A stretch of 64,000 nt of DNA from Fundicoccus sp052116145 (GCF_052116145.1 NZ_JBQKLQ010000003.1:239667-303666); one strand, 5' to 3'. Positions 25,732 to 35,341 are shown, counted from the first letter of the stretch. Notes: generated from the letters alone by a model not told the origin. Numbers and translations: made by a program.

Positions 25732-26073
25732 ATGGCAGAAAAAGAGTTTAGAAAATCATTAGCGGTTTTTCCAATAGGAACTGTTATGCAATTGACAGGC
25801 TTATCTGCCCGTCAGATACGTTACTATGAGGATTATCAACTGGTTACGCCACAAAGAAGTGACACGAACCGAAGAATGTATTCGTTAAATGACGTTGATC
25901 GATTGCTTGAAATCATAGATTTATTAGATGAAGGAATGACATTGAAAGGAATTCAAAAACGTTATTCAAGTCCGCCGATCGAACCAATTGAAGAGGATAA
26001 GATTAGATTAACCGATCAAGATGTTCGACGGATTCTGCGTGATGAGTTAGAAATTCAAGGTCGCTTTCACTAA
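25732..26073 (+). CDS. glnR: Nitrogen repressor GlnR (MerR family)
   Basis: GlnR represses glnA and other nitrogen genes when glutamine synthetase is feedback-inhibited. The 113-residue protein has a MerR winged helix (PIGTVMQLTGLSARQIRYYEDYQLV, then RRMYSLNDVDRLLEI) and a short tail rather than a large effector domain, as in GlnR. I start at ATG 25732, placed correctly after AAGGAG (25718-25723); the upstream GTG at 25723 overlaps that site. The C-terminus ends in ELEIQGRFH, similar to the glutamine-synthetase-sensing tail in the family. It is 29 bases before glnA, with a GlnR box upstream, so it is autoregulated. Confidence 0.96.
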   Translation: MAEKEFRKSLAVFPIGTVMQLTGLSARQIRYYEDYQLVTPQRSDTNRRMYSLNDVDRLLEIIDLLDEGMTLKGIQKRYSSPPIEPIEEDKIRLTDQDVRRILRDELEIQGRFH

Positions 26074-26102
26074 TTTAAACGAAATGTGGGGGAAATTATT
26101 AT

Positions 26103-27446
26103 ATGACAACGAAATGGACTAAAGAAGCAATCATTAAAGATGCACAAAGCAAGAATGTACGTTTTATTCGTTTAATGTTTACGGATATTGCAGGAACAAT
26201 TAAAAACGTAGAAGTTCCTTTTTCTCAATTAGAAAAAGCGCTTAATGGAAACATGATGTTTGATGGCTCTTCAATTGAAGGATTCGTAAGGATTGAAGAA
26301 AGTGACATGTATTTGGTACCTGATTTTGATACTTGGTTAATCTTTAACTGGCACGCAGATGAAGAAGCCGGAAGAATTGCACGCTTAATCTGTGATGTTG
26401 AAAATACGGATCGGAAACCATTTCCGGGAGACCCACGTAGTAACTTAAAACGTATGTTAGAAAAAATGCGTAAGTTAGGCTTTACTGATTTTAACTTAGG
26501 CCCAGAGCCAGAATTCTTTTTATTCAAATTGGATGAAAAGGGTGAACCAACGATGAGTCTGAATGATAATGGTGGTTACTTTGACTTAGCGCCAACAGAC
26601 TTAGCTGAAAACTGCCGTCGAGACATTGTGCTTGAATTGGAAGAATTAGGTTTTGAAATTGAAGCCAGTCATCACGAAGTGGCACCCGGACAACATGAAA
26701 TTGATTGGAAATACTCAGATGCTATCACTGCGTGTGATAACATTCAAACGTTCAAATTAATTGTAAAATCTGTAGCTCGTCGTCATAACTTGCATGCAAC
26801 TTTTATGCCAAAACCTATTTTTGGAATTAATGGTTCCGGAATGCATTTTAACATGTCCTTATTTAACAAAGACGGAAATGCATTTTATGATGAGTCTACC
26901 GATGACCAATTATCACAAACAGCTTTATATTTCATTGGAGGCATGCTGAAGTATGCTCGCTCATTTACAGCTGTTTGCAACCCCACAGTGAATTCATACA
27001 AACGACTAGTGCCTGGCTATGAAGCACCTGTTTACGTTGCGTGGAGTGAGCAAAATCGTTCACCACTGATTAGAATTCCTGCGTCAAGAGGAAATTCGAC
27101 TCGCGTTGAAATACGTAGTGTGGATCCTTCAGCTAACCCTTATCTAGCTTTAGCTGTGTTATTGCAAGCTGGCTTAGAGGGGATTGAAAGAAAATTAACG
27201 CCACCTTCATCCGTTGATCGAAATATCTATGCGATGACACGTGAGGAGCGTTTGGCAGAAGGGGTCAACGATTTACCAGGCTCATTACGTGAAGCTTTAA
27301 AAGAGTTAAAAAGAGAACCAGTCATCTTAGATGCCTTAGGTCCACATATCGCAGAGAACTTTATCGCAGAAAAAACAATGGAATATTTTGCTTATCAAAG
27401 ACATGTGACCCAGTGGGAAGTAGATAAATATTTAAAACTTTATTAA
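26103..27446 (+). CDS. glnA: Glutamine synthetase type I
   Basis: GlnA makes glutamine from glutamate, ammonia and ATP. The 447-residue protein is of the GSI-alpha type found in Firmicutes, which has no adenylylation insertion and is controlled by feedback and by GlnR. Motifs include FTDIAGTIKNVEVP, MFDGSSIEGFVRIEESDMYL, the metal-site block NLGPEPEFFLF, the ATP site KPIFGINGSGMHFNMSLF and NPTVNSYKRLVPGYEAP. The C-terminal half ends in YFAYQRHVTQWEVDKYL. It is co-transcribed with glnR and followed by a terminator. Confidence 0.98.
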   Translation: MTTKWTKEAIIKDAQSKNVRFIRLMFTDIAGTIKNVEVPFSQLEKALNGNMMFDGSSIEGFVRIEESDMYLVPDFDTWLIFNWHADEEAGRIARLICDVENTDRKPFPGDPRSNLKRMLEKMRKLGFTDFNLGPEPEFFLFKLDEKGEPTMSLNDNGGYFDLAPTDLAENCRRDIVLELEELGFEIEASHHEVAPGQHEIDWKYSDAITACDNIQTFKLIVKSVARRHNLHATFMPKPIFGINGSGMHFNMSLFNKDGNAFYDESTDDQLSQTALYFIGGMLKYARSFTAVCNPTVNSYKRLVPGYEAPVYVAWSEQNRSPLIRIPASRGNSTRVEIRSVDPSANPYLALAVLLQAGLEGIERKLTPPSSVDRNIYAMTREERLAEGVNDLPGSLREALKELKREPVILDALGPHIAENFIAEKTMEYFAYQRHVTQWEVDKYLKLY

Positions 27447-27460
27447 ACAATAGTATGATG

Positions 27461-27490
27461 AACCTATCAAGTAAAATTGATAGGTTTTTC
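27461..27490 (+). terminator. Terminator after glnA
   Basis: ACCTATCAA (27462-27470) pairs with TTGATAGGT (27477-27485), followed by TTTT. Confidence 0.88.
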
Positions 27491-27520
27491 AGTATATATT
27501 TTATGGAGGAGTGAGTGTTA

Positions 27521-28993
27521 GTGGTAAAGCAAAATGATGTTTTAATGCAATATTTCGAATGGTATTTGCCAGATGACGGAAATTTATGGAAGCAGCTAAA
27601 AGATGATGCGGCTCATTTGCAGAAACTTGGAATTAATAACCTCTGGATGCCACCAGCATCGAAAGCCACTGGCTCCGGTGATACTGGCTATGGAATTTAC
27701 GATTTATTTGATTTAGGTGAATTTGATCAAAAAGGGTCAGTTCGTACGAAATACGGTACGAAAGATGAGTATCTTGAAGCGATTAAAGCCTTGAAAGAAC
27801 AGGGAATTCGACCAATTGCTGATGTGGTTTTAAATCACAAAGCAGGTGCCGATGAAAAAGAAACCTTCAAAGTGCTAAAAATGGATCCTAATAATCGCCA
27901 AAAAACACTATCAGAACCTTATGATATTGAAGGATGGACTCATTTTACATTTCCAGGTCGCCAAGGAAAATACAATGACTTTGAATGGCATTATTACCAT
28001 TTTACTGGAACGGATTATGATGCACGTAATGATGAGTCTGGTGTTTACTTAATTTTAGGTGAAAATAAAGGTTGGGCTGACAATGAATCTGTCGATCCAG
28101 AAAAAGGAAATTTTGACTATTTGATGTTTACAGATATCGACTATTCTCATCCAGATGTTATTCAGAATATTAAAGATTGGGCCCGTTGGTTTATTGAAAC
28201 AACTGGTATTCAAGGATTTCGTTTAGATGCTATTAAACATATTGATGCCAAATTCATTGAGCACTTTATACAAGCTGTAAAAGATGCAATGGGGGAAGAG
28301 TTTTATGTGTTTGGTGAATATTGGCAAGCGAACTATGATGCGAAACGAAACTATTTAGAAGCCATTGATTATGAGTTTGACTTGTTTGATGTCGGCTTAC
28401 ATATGAATTTCTTTGAAGCTTCAAACCAAGGAGCTAATTACGATTTAAGGAGAATTTTTGATAATACATTGATGCTACATAATCCTTGGAACGCAGTGAC
28501 CTTTGTTGATAATCATGACACACAAAAAGGGCAGTCCTTAGAGTCAGAAGTAAAAGAGTGGTTTAAATCTTTGGCCTATGGTTTGATTTTACTAAGAGAA
28601 GAAGGTTTGCCATGTGTATTCTATGGCGATTACTATGGGGTCGAAGGTGAGAATGGTCATGAAGGTTATCAAGATATGTTGAATGCTCTACTATACGTCA
28701 GAAAACATCATGCTTATGGTCAACAAACGGATTATTTTGATCATCATAATTGTATTGGTTGGGTACGTTTAGGTAATGACGACCATCCTGATGGTGTTGC
28801 AGTAATTCTTAGCAACAGTGAAGAGGGCTGGAAAGAAATGAATATGGGACCTGCAAATGCCGGGAAGGTTTTTGTGGATTATTTAAATCATCATGAGGCA
28901 GAAGTAACCATTAGTGAAAACGGTTCTGCAACGTTTCCAGTGAAGGCTGGTTCAATTTCGGCTTGGGTAAACAAAGAGGCTCATTATTCATAG
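27521..28993 (+). CDS. Cytoplasmic alpha-amylase (GH13)
   Basis: The 490-residue enzyme begins MVKQNDVLMQYFEWYLPDDG with no signal peptide, so it acts on maltodextrins inside the cell. The GH13 regions are intact: DVVLNHKAG, GFRLDAIKH with the nucleophile Asp, FGEYW with the acid Glu, and FVDNHDTQ with the transition-state Asp. I chose GTG 27521 because GGAGGAG (27505-27511) is 9 bases before it; GTG 27515 is only 3 bases away. It closely follows glnA but is separated from it by a terminator. A minus-strand sugar-importer ATPase is convergent, so the two may serve the same carbohydrate supply. Confidence 0.93.
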   Translation: MVKQNDVLMQYFEWYLPDDGNLWKQLKDDAAHLQKLGINNLWMPPASKATGSGDTGYGIYDLFDLGEFDQKGSVRTKYGTKDEYLEAIKALKEQGIRPIADVVLNHKAGADEKETFKVLKMDPNNRQKTLSEPYDIEGWTHFTFPGRQGKYNDFEWHYYHFTGTDYDARNDESGVYLILGENKGWADNESVDPEKGNFDYLMFTDIDYSHPDVIQNIKDWARWFIETTGIQGFRLDAIKHIDAKFIEHFIQAVKDAMGEEFYVFGEYWQANYDAKRNYLEAIDYEFDLFDVGLHMNFFEASNQGANYDLRRIFDNTLMLHNPWNAVTFVDNHDTQKGQSLESEVKEWFKSLAYGLILLREEGLPCVFYGDYYGVEGENGHEGYQDMLNALLYVRKHHAYGQQTDYFDHHNCIGWVRLGNDDHPDGVAVILSNSEEGWKEMNMGPANAGKVFVDYLNHHEAEVTISENGSATFPVKAGSISAWVNKEAHYS

Positions 28994-29080
28994 AGTGCTA
29001 TTAAGGGAATAATTAAGTTGAAGAATATGATTTTTTTCTTTAAATTAGGATGAATAATCTGTATCGTAGAAAAAACCGAC

Positions 29081-29120
29081 AAAAAACCTCTTAGCGAGTG
29101 AGACTGCTAAGAGGTTTTTT
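29081..29120. terminator. Bidirectional terminator between amylase and sugar-importer ATPase
   Basis: AAAAAACCTCTTAGC (29081-29095) pairs with GCTAAGAGGTTTTTT (29106-29120), a 15-base perfect stem that ends both convergent genes. Confidence 0.93.
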
Positions 29121-29144
29121 GGATGATTATACGCTATATTAGGA

Positions 29145-30251
29145 TTAACGACGAATGACTTCTTCAGTCGCTTTATCAAAGAAGTGAGCTTTGTTCATAT
29201 CGAATGATAGATCAATCACTTCACCCGGTTTGTGGTAGTCACGAGCATCTACACGAGCAATAAATTCTGTGTCGCCAACTGATGAGTAAAGCATTGTTTC
29301 AGCACCAAGTAATTCAGAAACAGATACTGTTGAACTAACGACTGAGTCTGGTGAAGCTTCTAATGCAACCATTTCAGAATGGATATCTTCTGGACGAATA
29401 CCAAATACTAATTCTTTACCGTCATAACCACGTTCTACTAATAATGAACGTTGTGGTTCTGTAACGATTAAATCTAAACCTTTACCGTTTGTGATTTTAC
29501 CGTTGTTCAATGTAACATTAAAGAAGTTCATCGCTGGTGATCCGATAAAGCCTGCAACGAATACGTTGACTGGTAAGTCATAAACTTGTTGTGGCGTTCC
29601 AATTTGTTGGATGAATCCATCTTTCATGATGACGATACGTGAAGCCATTGTCATCGCTTCAGTCTGGTCATGAGTTACATAGATAGTCGTTGTGTCTAAA
29701 CGTTGGTGTAACTTAGCGATCTCAGCACGCATTTGTACTCTAAGTTTCGCATCTAAGTTTGATAAAGGCTCATCCATCAAGAACACTTTCGCGTCACGAA
29801 CAATCGCACGGCCTAAAGCCACACGCTGACGTTGTCCACCTGATAAGGCAGCGGGTTTACGGTCTAAATATTCTCTTAGTCCTAAGATGTCTGCAGCATT
29901 ATCAACACGTTCTTTAATTTCAGCTTTAGGATACTTACGTAATTTTAAACCGAATGCCATGTTGTCAAAAACAGTCATATGTGGGTATAAAGCGTAGTTT
30001 TGGAAAACCATCGCGATGTCACGGTCTTTAGGTGCAACGTCGTTCATTAAACGATCACCAATGTACAACTCACCTTTAGAGATATCTTCTAAACCGGCAA
30101 TCATACGTAAAGTAGTTGATTTACCACATCCTGATGGTCCAACGAAAACAATAAACTCTTTGTCTTCGATATCTAAGTTGAAGTCTGTAACTGAATAATT
30201 TGGTGCACCGTCATACATTTTGTGAATGCTGTTTAATTTAATTTGTACCAT
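29145..30251 (-). CDS. msmK: Sugar ABC transporter ATP-binding protein (MsmK/UgpC type)
   Basis: This is the MalK-like ATPase that can power several carbohydrate importers. The 368-residue protein has Walker A GPSGCGKST near residue 40, signature LSGGQRQRVALGRA, Walker B VFLMDEP and a C-terminal TOBE-type regulatory domain with FGIRPEDIH. No permease or binding-protein gene is beside it, so it probably acts as a shared ATPase for importers encoded elsewhere, as MsmK does in streptococci. A near-perfect cre site in its promoter suggests CcpA control. GGAGCTTGATTAA precedes the ATG. Confidence 0.92.
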   Translation of the reverse strand: MVQIKLNSIHKMYDGAPNYSVTDFNLDIEDKEFIVFVGPSGCGKSTTLRMIAGLEDISKGELYIGDRLMNDVAPKDRDIAMVFQNYALYPHMTVFDNMAFGLKLRKYPKAEIKERVDNAADILGLREYLDRKPAALSGGQRQRVALGRAIVRDAKVFLMDEPLSNLDAKLRVQMRAEIAKLHQRLDTTTIYVTHDQTEAMTMASRIVIMKDGFIQQIGTPQQVYDLPVNVFVAGFIGSPAMNFFNVTLNNGKITNGKGLDLIVTEPQRSLLVERGYDGKELVFGIRPEDIHSEMVALEASPDSVVSSTVSVSELLGAETMLYSSVGDTEFIARVDARDYHKPGEVIDLSFDMNKAHFFDKATEEVIRR

Positions 30252-30296
30252 TTAATCAAGCTCCTTTGTTTATTACTTATCTGTAATGTTAAATTT

Positions 30297-30318
30297 ATTA
30301 TAGTTGAAAGCGTTTTAA
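30297..30318 (-). promoter_or_regulatory. -10 element and cre-like site of msmK
   Basis: On the minus strand, TATAAT is at the complement of 30297-30302. Immediately upstream, the complement of 30305-30318 reads TTAAAACGCTTTCA, which fits the CcpA site TGNAANCGNWNNCA at all but its second base. Its position between -35 and -10 suits catabolite repression. Confidence 0.6.
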
Positions 30319-30497
30319 GAAACCATTGGCTCATTGCACAAAAAAACCTCGTCATAGTGTACACAAAGGGTTGTAAACCGTTACAAAGGAATAATAACGG
30401 GAATGTGTGAATAAATTGTGTTATTTATGGATTAAATTCCACAGACAGCATAAAATTTGGTAGAATATAGAATGATATTGTGGAAAAGAGGGTCCGG

Positions 30498-31061
30498 ATG
30501 AAAATAGAAAGAAAACGTGGCTTCGAAGTTATTTCAGCCTATCATGATAAAGGAATTAATATACCTGTTAGAGCAACCCATAAGGCAGCGGGTTACGATC
30601 TTGAATCAGCTGAAGACATTATTTTGCCGACATTTTGGAAACAGATTTTTAGATTTGTACTTACAGAGTTAAAACAATGGATTTTTTCTTCACCAAAAAA
30701 AGAAGACTTAGGTGAACTCCCCTTAATAGAAAGAATTTTAAAACCTACATTAGTACCGACAGGTTTGAAAGCTTACATGCAAGACGATGAATATATGCAA
30801 ATCGTCAATCGATCAAGCAATCCCCTGAAAAGATTTTTGGCCTTACCTAATGGAATTGGTATTGTGGATGCTGACTACTATAATAATGAGAGTAATGAAG
30901 GACACTTATATGTTCAGTTAATTAACTTTGGCTTAGTTGATCAAGTAATTACAAAAGGCGATCGAATTGCTCAAGGAATTTTCTCTCCTTATTTAATTGT
31001 CGACGGCGATCAAGGGGGGACATCAGAAAGAAGCGGTGGTTTCGGTTCTTCTGATAAATAA
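30498..31061 (+). CDS. dut: dUTP diphosphatase (dUTPase)
   Basis: Dut converts dUTP to dUMP and keeps uracil out of DNA. From ATG 30498 the protein is 187 residues. The five dUTPase motifs are present in order: AAGYDLES, NRSSNPLKR, GIVDADYYNNE, GDRIAQGIF and RSGGFGSS. It carries an insertion of about 40 residues between motif I and LVPTGLKAY, and NN where many dUTPases have RG in motif III, both seen in Lactobacillales and phage forms. The frame opens at GTG 30480, but AGAGGG (30487-30492) fits 30498. It is 23 bases before radA, the usual neighbour. Confidence 0.93.
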   Translation: MKIERKRGFEVISAYHDKGINIPVRATHKAAGYDLESAEDIILPTFWKQIFRFVLTELKQWIFSSPKKEDLGELPLIERILKPTLVPTGLKAYMQDDEYMQIVNRSSNPLKRFLALPNGIGIVDADYYNNESNEGHLYVQLINFGLVDQVITKGDRIAQGIFSPYLIVDGDQGGTSERSGGFGSSDK

Positions 31062-31084
31062 ATGATTAATCAAGGAGTGAACAA

Positions 31085-32473
31085 ATGGCTAAAAAAAGAG
31101 TAATGTTTGAATGTTTAGCTTGTGGTTATGAATCTCCTAAATGGTTAGGGCGCTGTCCTAACTGTGGTGCCTGGAATCAGATGGAAGAACAGTTAGTCCA
31201 AAGTCAATCTGCTTCTAAACAAGCGAAAGTTCAAGTAACAACATCTAAACATCAACAAACCGGACGTGCACTAAAACTAGACGAAATTACCTATAATAGT
31301 GAAACCCGTTTTTCAACAAAGTTCGATGAGTTTGATCGTGTGTTAGGTGGTGGAGTCGTACCAGGTTCACTGGTATTAATCGGTGGAGATCCTGGTATAG
31401 GAAAATCTACCTTGCTACTGCAAGTTTCAGTACAACTCGCAAATGCTGGTCAAAAGGTTTTATATGTAACGGGTGAAGAAAGTGCTCAACAAATAAAAAT
31501 GAGAGCAATTCGTTTAGCTTTAAAAGGTGACAATTTTTGGTTATTAGCTGAAACTGATTTATTAACGATTGGTTCTGAAATTGAAAGAATTGAACCAGAC
31601 ATCGTGATTATTGACTCTATTCAAACGATGCAAGTTCCCGAGCATACGGGAGCAGTCGGTAGTGTGTCTCAGTTACGTGAAGCGACGAGTGTCTTAATGC
31701 GAATTGCAAAAGATAATCAAATTGCGATCTTTATTGTTGGACACGTGACAAAAGAAGGGAATATCGCTGGACCAAGAATGCTAGAACATATGGTAGACAC
31801 GGTGTTATATTTTGAAGGTGAAAGACATAATCGTTTTCGTTTACTACGGGCGGTCAAAAACCGTTTTGGATCGACAAATGAATTAGGAGTCTTTGAGATG
31901 TTAGAGGTTGGTTTACAGGAAGTTGGGAACCCCTCAGAACTCTTCTTAGAGGAACGATTACCCGGAGCGACAGGTTCAACCGTTGTGGCTGCTTTAGAAG
32001 GCACACGGACTATTTTAGCTGAGGTACAGTCGCTTATGACACCCACTGCTTTCGGTAATGCGAAACGAACAGCAAGTGGTATTGATTATCAACGTATCTC
32101 ATTGTTATTAGCAGTAATGGAAAAACATTGTTCTATGTTAGTCCAAAATCAAGATGCTTTCTTTAAAATCACTGGTGGTGTTAAACTTAATGAACCTGCG
32201 ATTGATTTAGCAATTGGCATTAGTATTGCTTCGAGTTATTGGAATAAAGCCACAAAGGCAGATGATGTGTTCATTGGTGAAATTGGTTTAACTGGTGAAA
32301 TTCGTCGTGTTAGTCAAATCAAGGAACGATTAAAAGAGGCGGATAAGCTTGGTTTTAAACGAGCGTTTATTCCTAAGAATAACTTTAACGATCTTGATAT
32401 TGATTTTGAAATTGAGCTAGTTCCTGTCGCAACGATTAAACAAGCTGTAGAACGTGTGTTTCCACGACAATAA
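31085..32473 (+). CDS. radA: DNA repair protein RadA
   Basis: RadA is a RecA-like helicase that processes branched recombination intermediates and is needed for transformation in related species. The 462-residue protein begins with a C4 zinc finger (CLACGYESPKWLGRCPNCGAW), then Walker A GGDPGIGKSTLLLQ, Walker B IVIIDSIQTM, the RadA-specific KNRFG motif (VKNRFGSTNELG) and a C-terminal Lon-like domain (EIGLTGEIRRVSQIKERLKEA). AAGGAGTGA precedes the ATG. It is preceded by dut and followed by the PIN/TRAM protein, as in many Lactobacillales. Confidence 0.97.
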   Translation: MAKKRVMFECLACGYESPKWLGRCPNCGAWNQMEEQLVQSQSASKQAKVQVTTSKHQQTGRALKLDEITYNSETRFSTKFDEFDRVLGGGVVPGSLVLIGGDPGIGKSTLLLQVSVQLANAGQKVLYVTGEESAQQIKMRAIRLALKGDNFWLLAETDLLTIGSEIERIEPDIVIIDSIQTMQVPEHTGAVGSVSQLREATSVLMRIAKDNQIAIFIVGHVTKEGNIAGPRMLEHMVDTVLYFEGERHNRFRLLRAVKNRFGSTNELGVFEMLEVGLQEVGNPSELFLEERLPGATGSTVVAALEGTRTILAEVQSLMTPTAFGNAKRTASGIDYQRISLLLAVMEKHCSMLVQNQDAFFKITGGVKLNEPAIDLAIGISIASSYWNKATKADDVFIGEIGLTGEIRRVSQIKERLKEADKLGFKRAFIPKNNFNDLDIDFEIELVPVATIKQAVERVFPRQ

Positions 32474-32493
32474 ATAAAGCGAAACAGGCGTTG

Positions 32494-32508
32494 TTTTTTT
32501 TTTTTTTT
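32494..32508 (+). repeat. Homopolymer run of 15 T
   Basis: A run of 15 T follows radA, with no clear stem before it, 48 bases upstream of the next start codon. It could be a weak terminator tail or a slippage-prone tract. Confidence 0.9.
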
Positions 32509-32555
32509 AAAACAGGTACTTTTTACTGTTTAATTATTTTATAGGAGGTGAAAAA

Positions 32556-33665
32556 ATGTTCAAAAGAGTCGTTATGTTTTTATCAGTTATTGTAGGATTG
32601 AGCTTTGGCTTTACCGTGGGTCCGTATATATGGACATCGCTGGGATCAGACAATCGAATACTTAACAATCCATATTTAAATGGACTTATTTTTGTTATTA
32701 TATTTATTATTCTGGGTTCGTTAGTTGCACCGTTGATAGAAAAAGGAATTAAGCGATTATTGGAAATCATCAATAGTCAGACGACGACAAATTTAATTTT
32801 GGGAACGATTGGTTTGCTAATCGGATTATTAATTGGTTATTTCCTAGCGTTACCATTCGCAAGTTTAAACATCCCATTTGTGTCATCCACTTTACCGCTT
32901 ATTCTTTCAATCGTTTTTGCTCTGATTGGGTATCAAACAGCAACTAGTCGTAAAGATGAATGGCGTAAGCTATTTAATCGACAAGCCAGTGAAAATGAAT
33001 TTGAAGCTGAAATAGAATCACAAGTATTAGAAAGAAAAGTAGGCGAAGCCTTTCATAAGTATAAGTTACTTGATACAAGTGTTATCATCGATGGAAGGAT
33101 TGCTGATATTGTTAAAACTGGATTTGTCGAAGGGATTCTAGTCATTCCGAATTTTGTTTTGAAAGAATTACAGTATATTGCCGATTCGTCAGATTCTTTG
33201 AAGCGTGCTAAAGGTCGTCGAGGATTAGATATCTTAAATACACTTCAAAAAGATGACGAAGTACCCATTGAGTTTTATGAAGGTGACTTTGAAGAAATTG
33301 CTGAAGTCGATTCAAAGTTAATCCGTCTAGCCAAGCTAATGGATGCGGCAATTGTAACGAATGATTACAATTTGAATAAGGTTAGCGAATTTCAAAATGT
33401 AACGGTCTTTAATATTAATGCGTTAGCCAATGCTGTAAAACCAGTAGTTATTCCTGGAGAACTGATGCGTGTCCAGATTATCAAGGCGGGAACTGAAAGA
33501 AAACAAGGTGTTGCTTACTTGGAAGATGGTACAATGATAGTTGTAGAAGAAGGGCAACATTATATGAATGAATGGCTTGAAGTAGTCGTAACAAGTGCAT
33601 TGCAAACAGCAGCAGGACGTATGATATTTGCAAAACCAGCCCATTCCCAAGACCGTATTGAATAA
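32556..33665 (+). CDS. yacL: Membrane-bound PIN/TRAM-domain protein (YacL family)
   Basis: The 369-residue protein has four N-terminal membrane helices (about residues 3-22, 37-60, 78-102 and 107-125), a PIN nuclease domain (LLDTSVIIDGRIADIVKTGF, later DAAIVTNDYNLNKVSE with acidic metal ligands) and a C-terminal TRAM RNA-binding domain (VIPGELMRVQIIKAGTERKQGVAYLEDGTMIVVE). PIN domains cut RNA, so a membrane-located ribonuclease is likely, but its target is unknown. AGGAGGTG precedes the ATG. It lies between radA and gltX as in B. subtilis; the ispD and ispF genes found there in Bacillus are missing here. Confidence 0.9.
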   Translation: MFKRVVMFLSVIVGLSFGFTVGPYIWTSLGSDNRILNNPYLNGLIFVIIFIILGSLVAPLIEKGIKRLLEIINSQTTTNLILGTIGLLIGLLIGYFLALPFASLNIPFVSSTLPLILSIVFALIGYQTATSRKDEWRKLFNRQASENEFEAEIESQVLERKVGEAFHKYKLLDTSVIIDGRIADIVKTGFVEGILVIPNFVLKELQYIADSSDSLKRAKGRRGLDILNTLQKDDEVPIEFYEGDFEEIAEVDSKLIRLAKLMDAAIVTNDYNLNKVSEFQNVTVFNINALANAVKPVVIPGELMRVQIIKAGTERKQGVAYLEDGTMIVVEEGQHYMNEWLEVVVTSALQTAAGRMIFAKPAHSQDRIE

Positions 33666-33720
33666 AAATATTGTAAATAAAGATTAATAATGAAGTTTTT
33701 TATTGAAGGAGAATTGTATA

Positions 33721-35196
33721 ATGAGTGACAAAATTCGTGTGAGATATGCACCAAGCCCAACAGGAGAATTACATATAGGGAATGCGCGTACAGCGTTATT
33801 TAACTATTTATTTGCCCGTCATCATCAAGGTGAGTTTATTATTCGTACAGAAGATACTGATATCAAGAGAAACTTAGCGCATGGTGAAGAGAGCCAATTA
33901 GCGAACTTAAGTTGGTTAGGTATTGACTGGGATGAAGCACCAAACAAACCAGGCGAATATGGTCCTTACCGCCAATCAGAACGTTTAGATATCTATAACC
34001 CATTAATTCAAAATTTAGTGGATCGTGACTTAGCTTATAAATGTTACATGACGGAAGAAGAATTAGAAGCTGAAAGAGACGCTCAAAAAGCTCGTGGAGA
34101 AATGCCACATTATGGCGGACAACACGCTAATTTAACAGCCGATCAACAAGCTGCTTTCGAAGCAGAAGGCCGCGAAGCAGTCATTCGTTTCCGTGTGCCA
34201 AGTGACGTTGTATATGAATTTAATGATTTAGTAAAAGGACCGATTAAATTCGAATCACGTAGTATTTCAGGTGACTGGGTAATTAAAAAGCGCGACGGTA
34301 TGCCAACTTACAACTTTGCAGTAGCAGTTGATGATCATAAAATGGCTATTTCACACGTTTTACGTGGAGATGATCATATTGCAAACACACCAAAACAAAT
34401 GATGGTATATGATGCATTTGGTTGGGATTATCCTGAGTTTGGTCATATGACATTAATCACCAATAGTGAAACAAATAAAAAATTAAGTAAACGTGATGGT
34501 GCGATTTTACAATTTATCGAACAATACCGTAACTTAGGCTACTTACCAGAAGCAATGTTTAACTTTATTACGTTATTAGGCTGGTCACCGGTAGGTGAGG
34601 AAGAGATATTTAGTCGTGAAGAATTAATTGAAATGTTTGATCATAAACGTTTATCAACTTCGCCAGCAGCTTTCGATACGAAGAAATTAGAGTGGATTAA
34701 TAATACGTATATGAAGAAAGCCGCGGTAGAAACAGTAGTATCTTTATCATTACCTCATTTAATCCAAGCAGGTAAAGTAAGCGAAGATGCATCAGAAAAA
34801 GAACTTGCATGGGTAAGTAAACTAGTCAGTCTTTATCATGAACAAATGTCTTTCGGTGCCGAAATTGTTGAATTATCTAGTCTGTTTTTCAACGAAACGT
34901 TAACGATTGATGATGAGAGTCGTGAAGTATTAAGTGCTGACACAGCAGCAACCGTTATTGAAGCAATGAAAAATAAATTATCCGAGTTATCAGATGAAGC
35001 GTTTGAAGCCAGTAATATCAAACCTCTTACTAAGCAAATTCAAAAAGAAACAGGTATTAAAGGACGTAACCTCTTTATGCCAATTCGTATTGCAGTAAGT
35101 GGACAAATGCACGGTCCAGAACTTCCTTTATTAATTGAAGTATTGGGCAAAGAAAAAGCCATCAATCATATTGAACAAGTAATGTCTCAACTATAA
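33721..35196 (+). CDS. gltX: Glutamyl-tRNA synthetase
   Basis: GltX charges tRNA-Glu, and in most Firmicutes also tRNA-Gln, which is then amidated by GatCAB. From ATG 33721 the protein is 491 residues and starts MSDKIRVRYAPSPTGELHIGN with the HIGH-type motif HIGN. The KMSKS-type motif is KLSKRDG, and the anticodon-binding region follows. The frame is open 18 bases further upstream, but GAAGGAG lies directly before 33721. A terminator follows, so cysS may be read separately. Confidence 0.97.
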   Translation: MSDKIRVRYAPSPTGELHIGNARTALFNYLFARHHQGEFIIRTEDTDIKRNLAHGEESQLANLSWLGIDWDEAPNKPGEYGPYRQSERLDIYNPLIQNLVDRDLAYKCYMTEEELEAERDAQKARGEMPHYGGQHANLTADQQAAFEAEGREAVIRFRVPSDVVYEFNDLVKGPIKFESRSISGDWVIKKRDGMPTYNFAVAVDDHKMAISHVLRGDDHIANTPKQMMVYDAFGWDYPEFGHMTLITNSETNKKLSKRDGAILQFIEQYRNLGYLPEAMFNFITLLGWSPVGEEEIFSREELIEMFDHKRLSTSPAAFDTKKLEWINNTYMKKAAVETVVSLSLPHLIQAGKVSEDASEKELAWVSKLVSLYHEQMSFGAEIVELSSLFFNETLTIDDESREVLSADTAATVIEAMKNKLSELSDEAFEASNIKPLTKQIQKETGIKGRNLFMPIRIAVSGQMHGPELPLLIEVLGKEKAINHIEQVMSQL

Positions 35197-35214
35197 GGCA
35201 TTAACTTGATATTC

Positions 35215-35256
35215 ACTAGCTGCCGAACGAGTTTTATTGCGAGGCAGCTAGTTTTG
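35215..35256 (+). terminator. Terminator after gltX
   Basis: ACTAGCTGCC (35215-35224) pairs with GGCAGCTAGT (35243-35252), followed by TTTG. A TATAAT at 35259-35264 just after it may belong to the cysS promoter. Confidence 0.82.
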
Positions 35257-35341
35257 TCTATAATGAGAATTAGCAATGTGTTACAATGAGAGGCAAATTA
35301 ACTAAAAAAATAGAATAAACAGCATAGAAGGAGCATGACCG

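Noticed and set aside
35257..35341. T-box riboswitch before cysS
   Set aside because: No T-box sequence, specifier loop or anti-terminator is present in this short leader.
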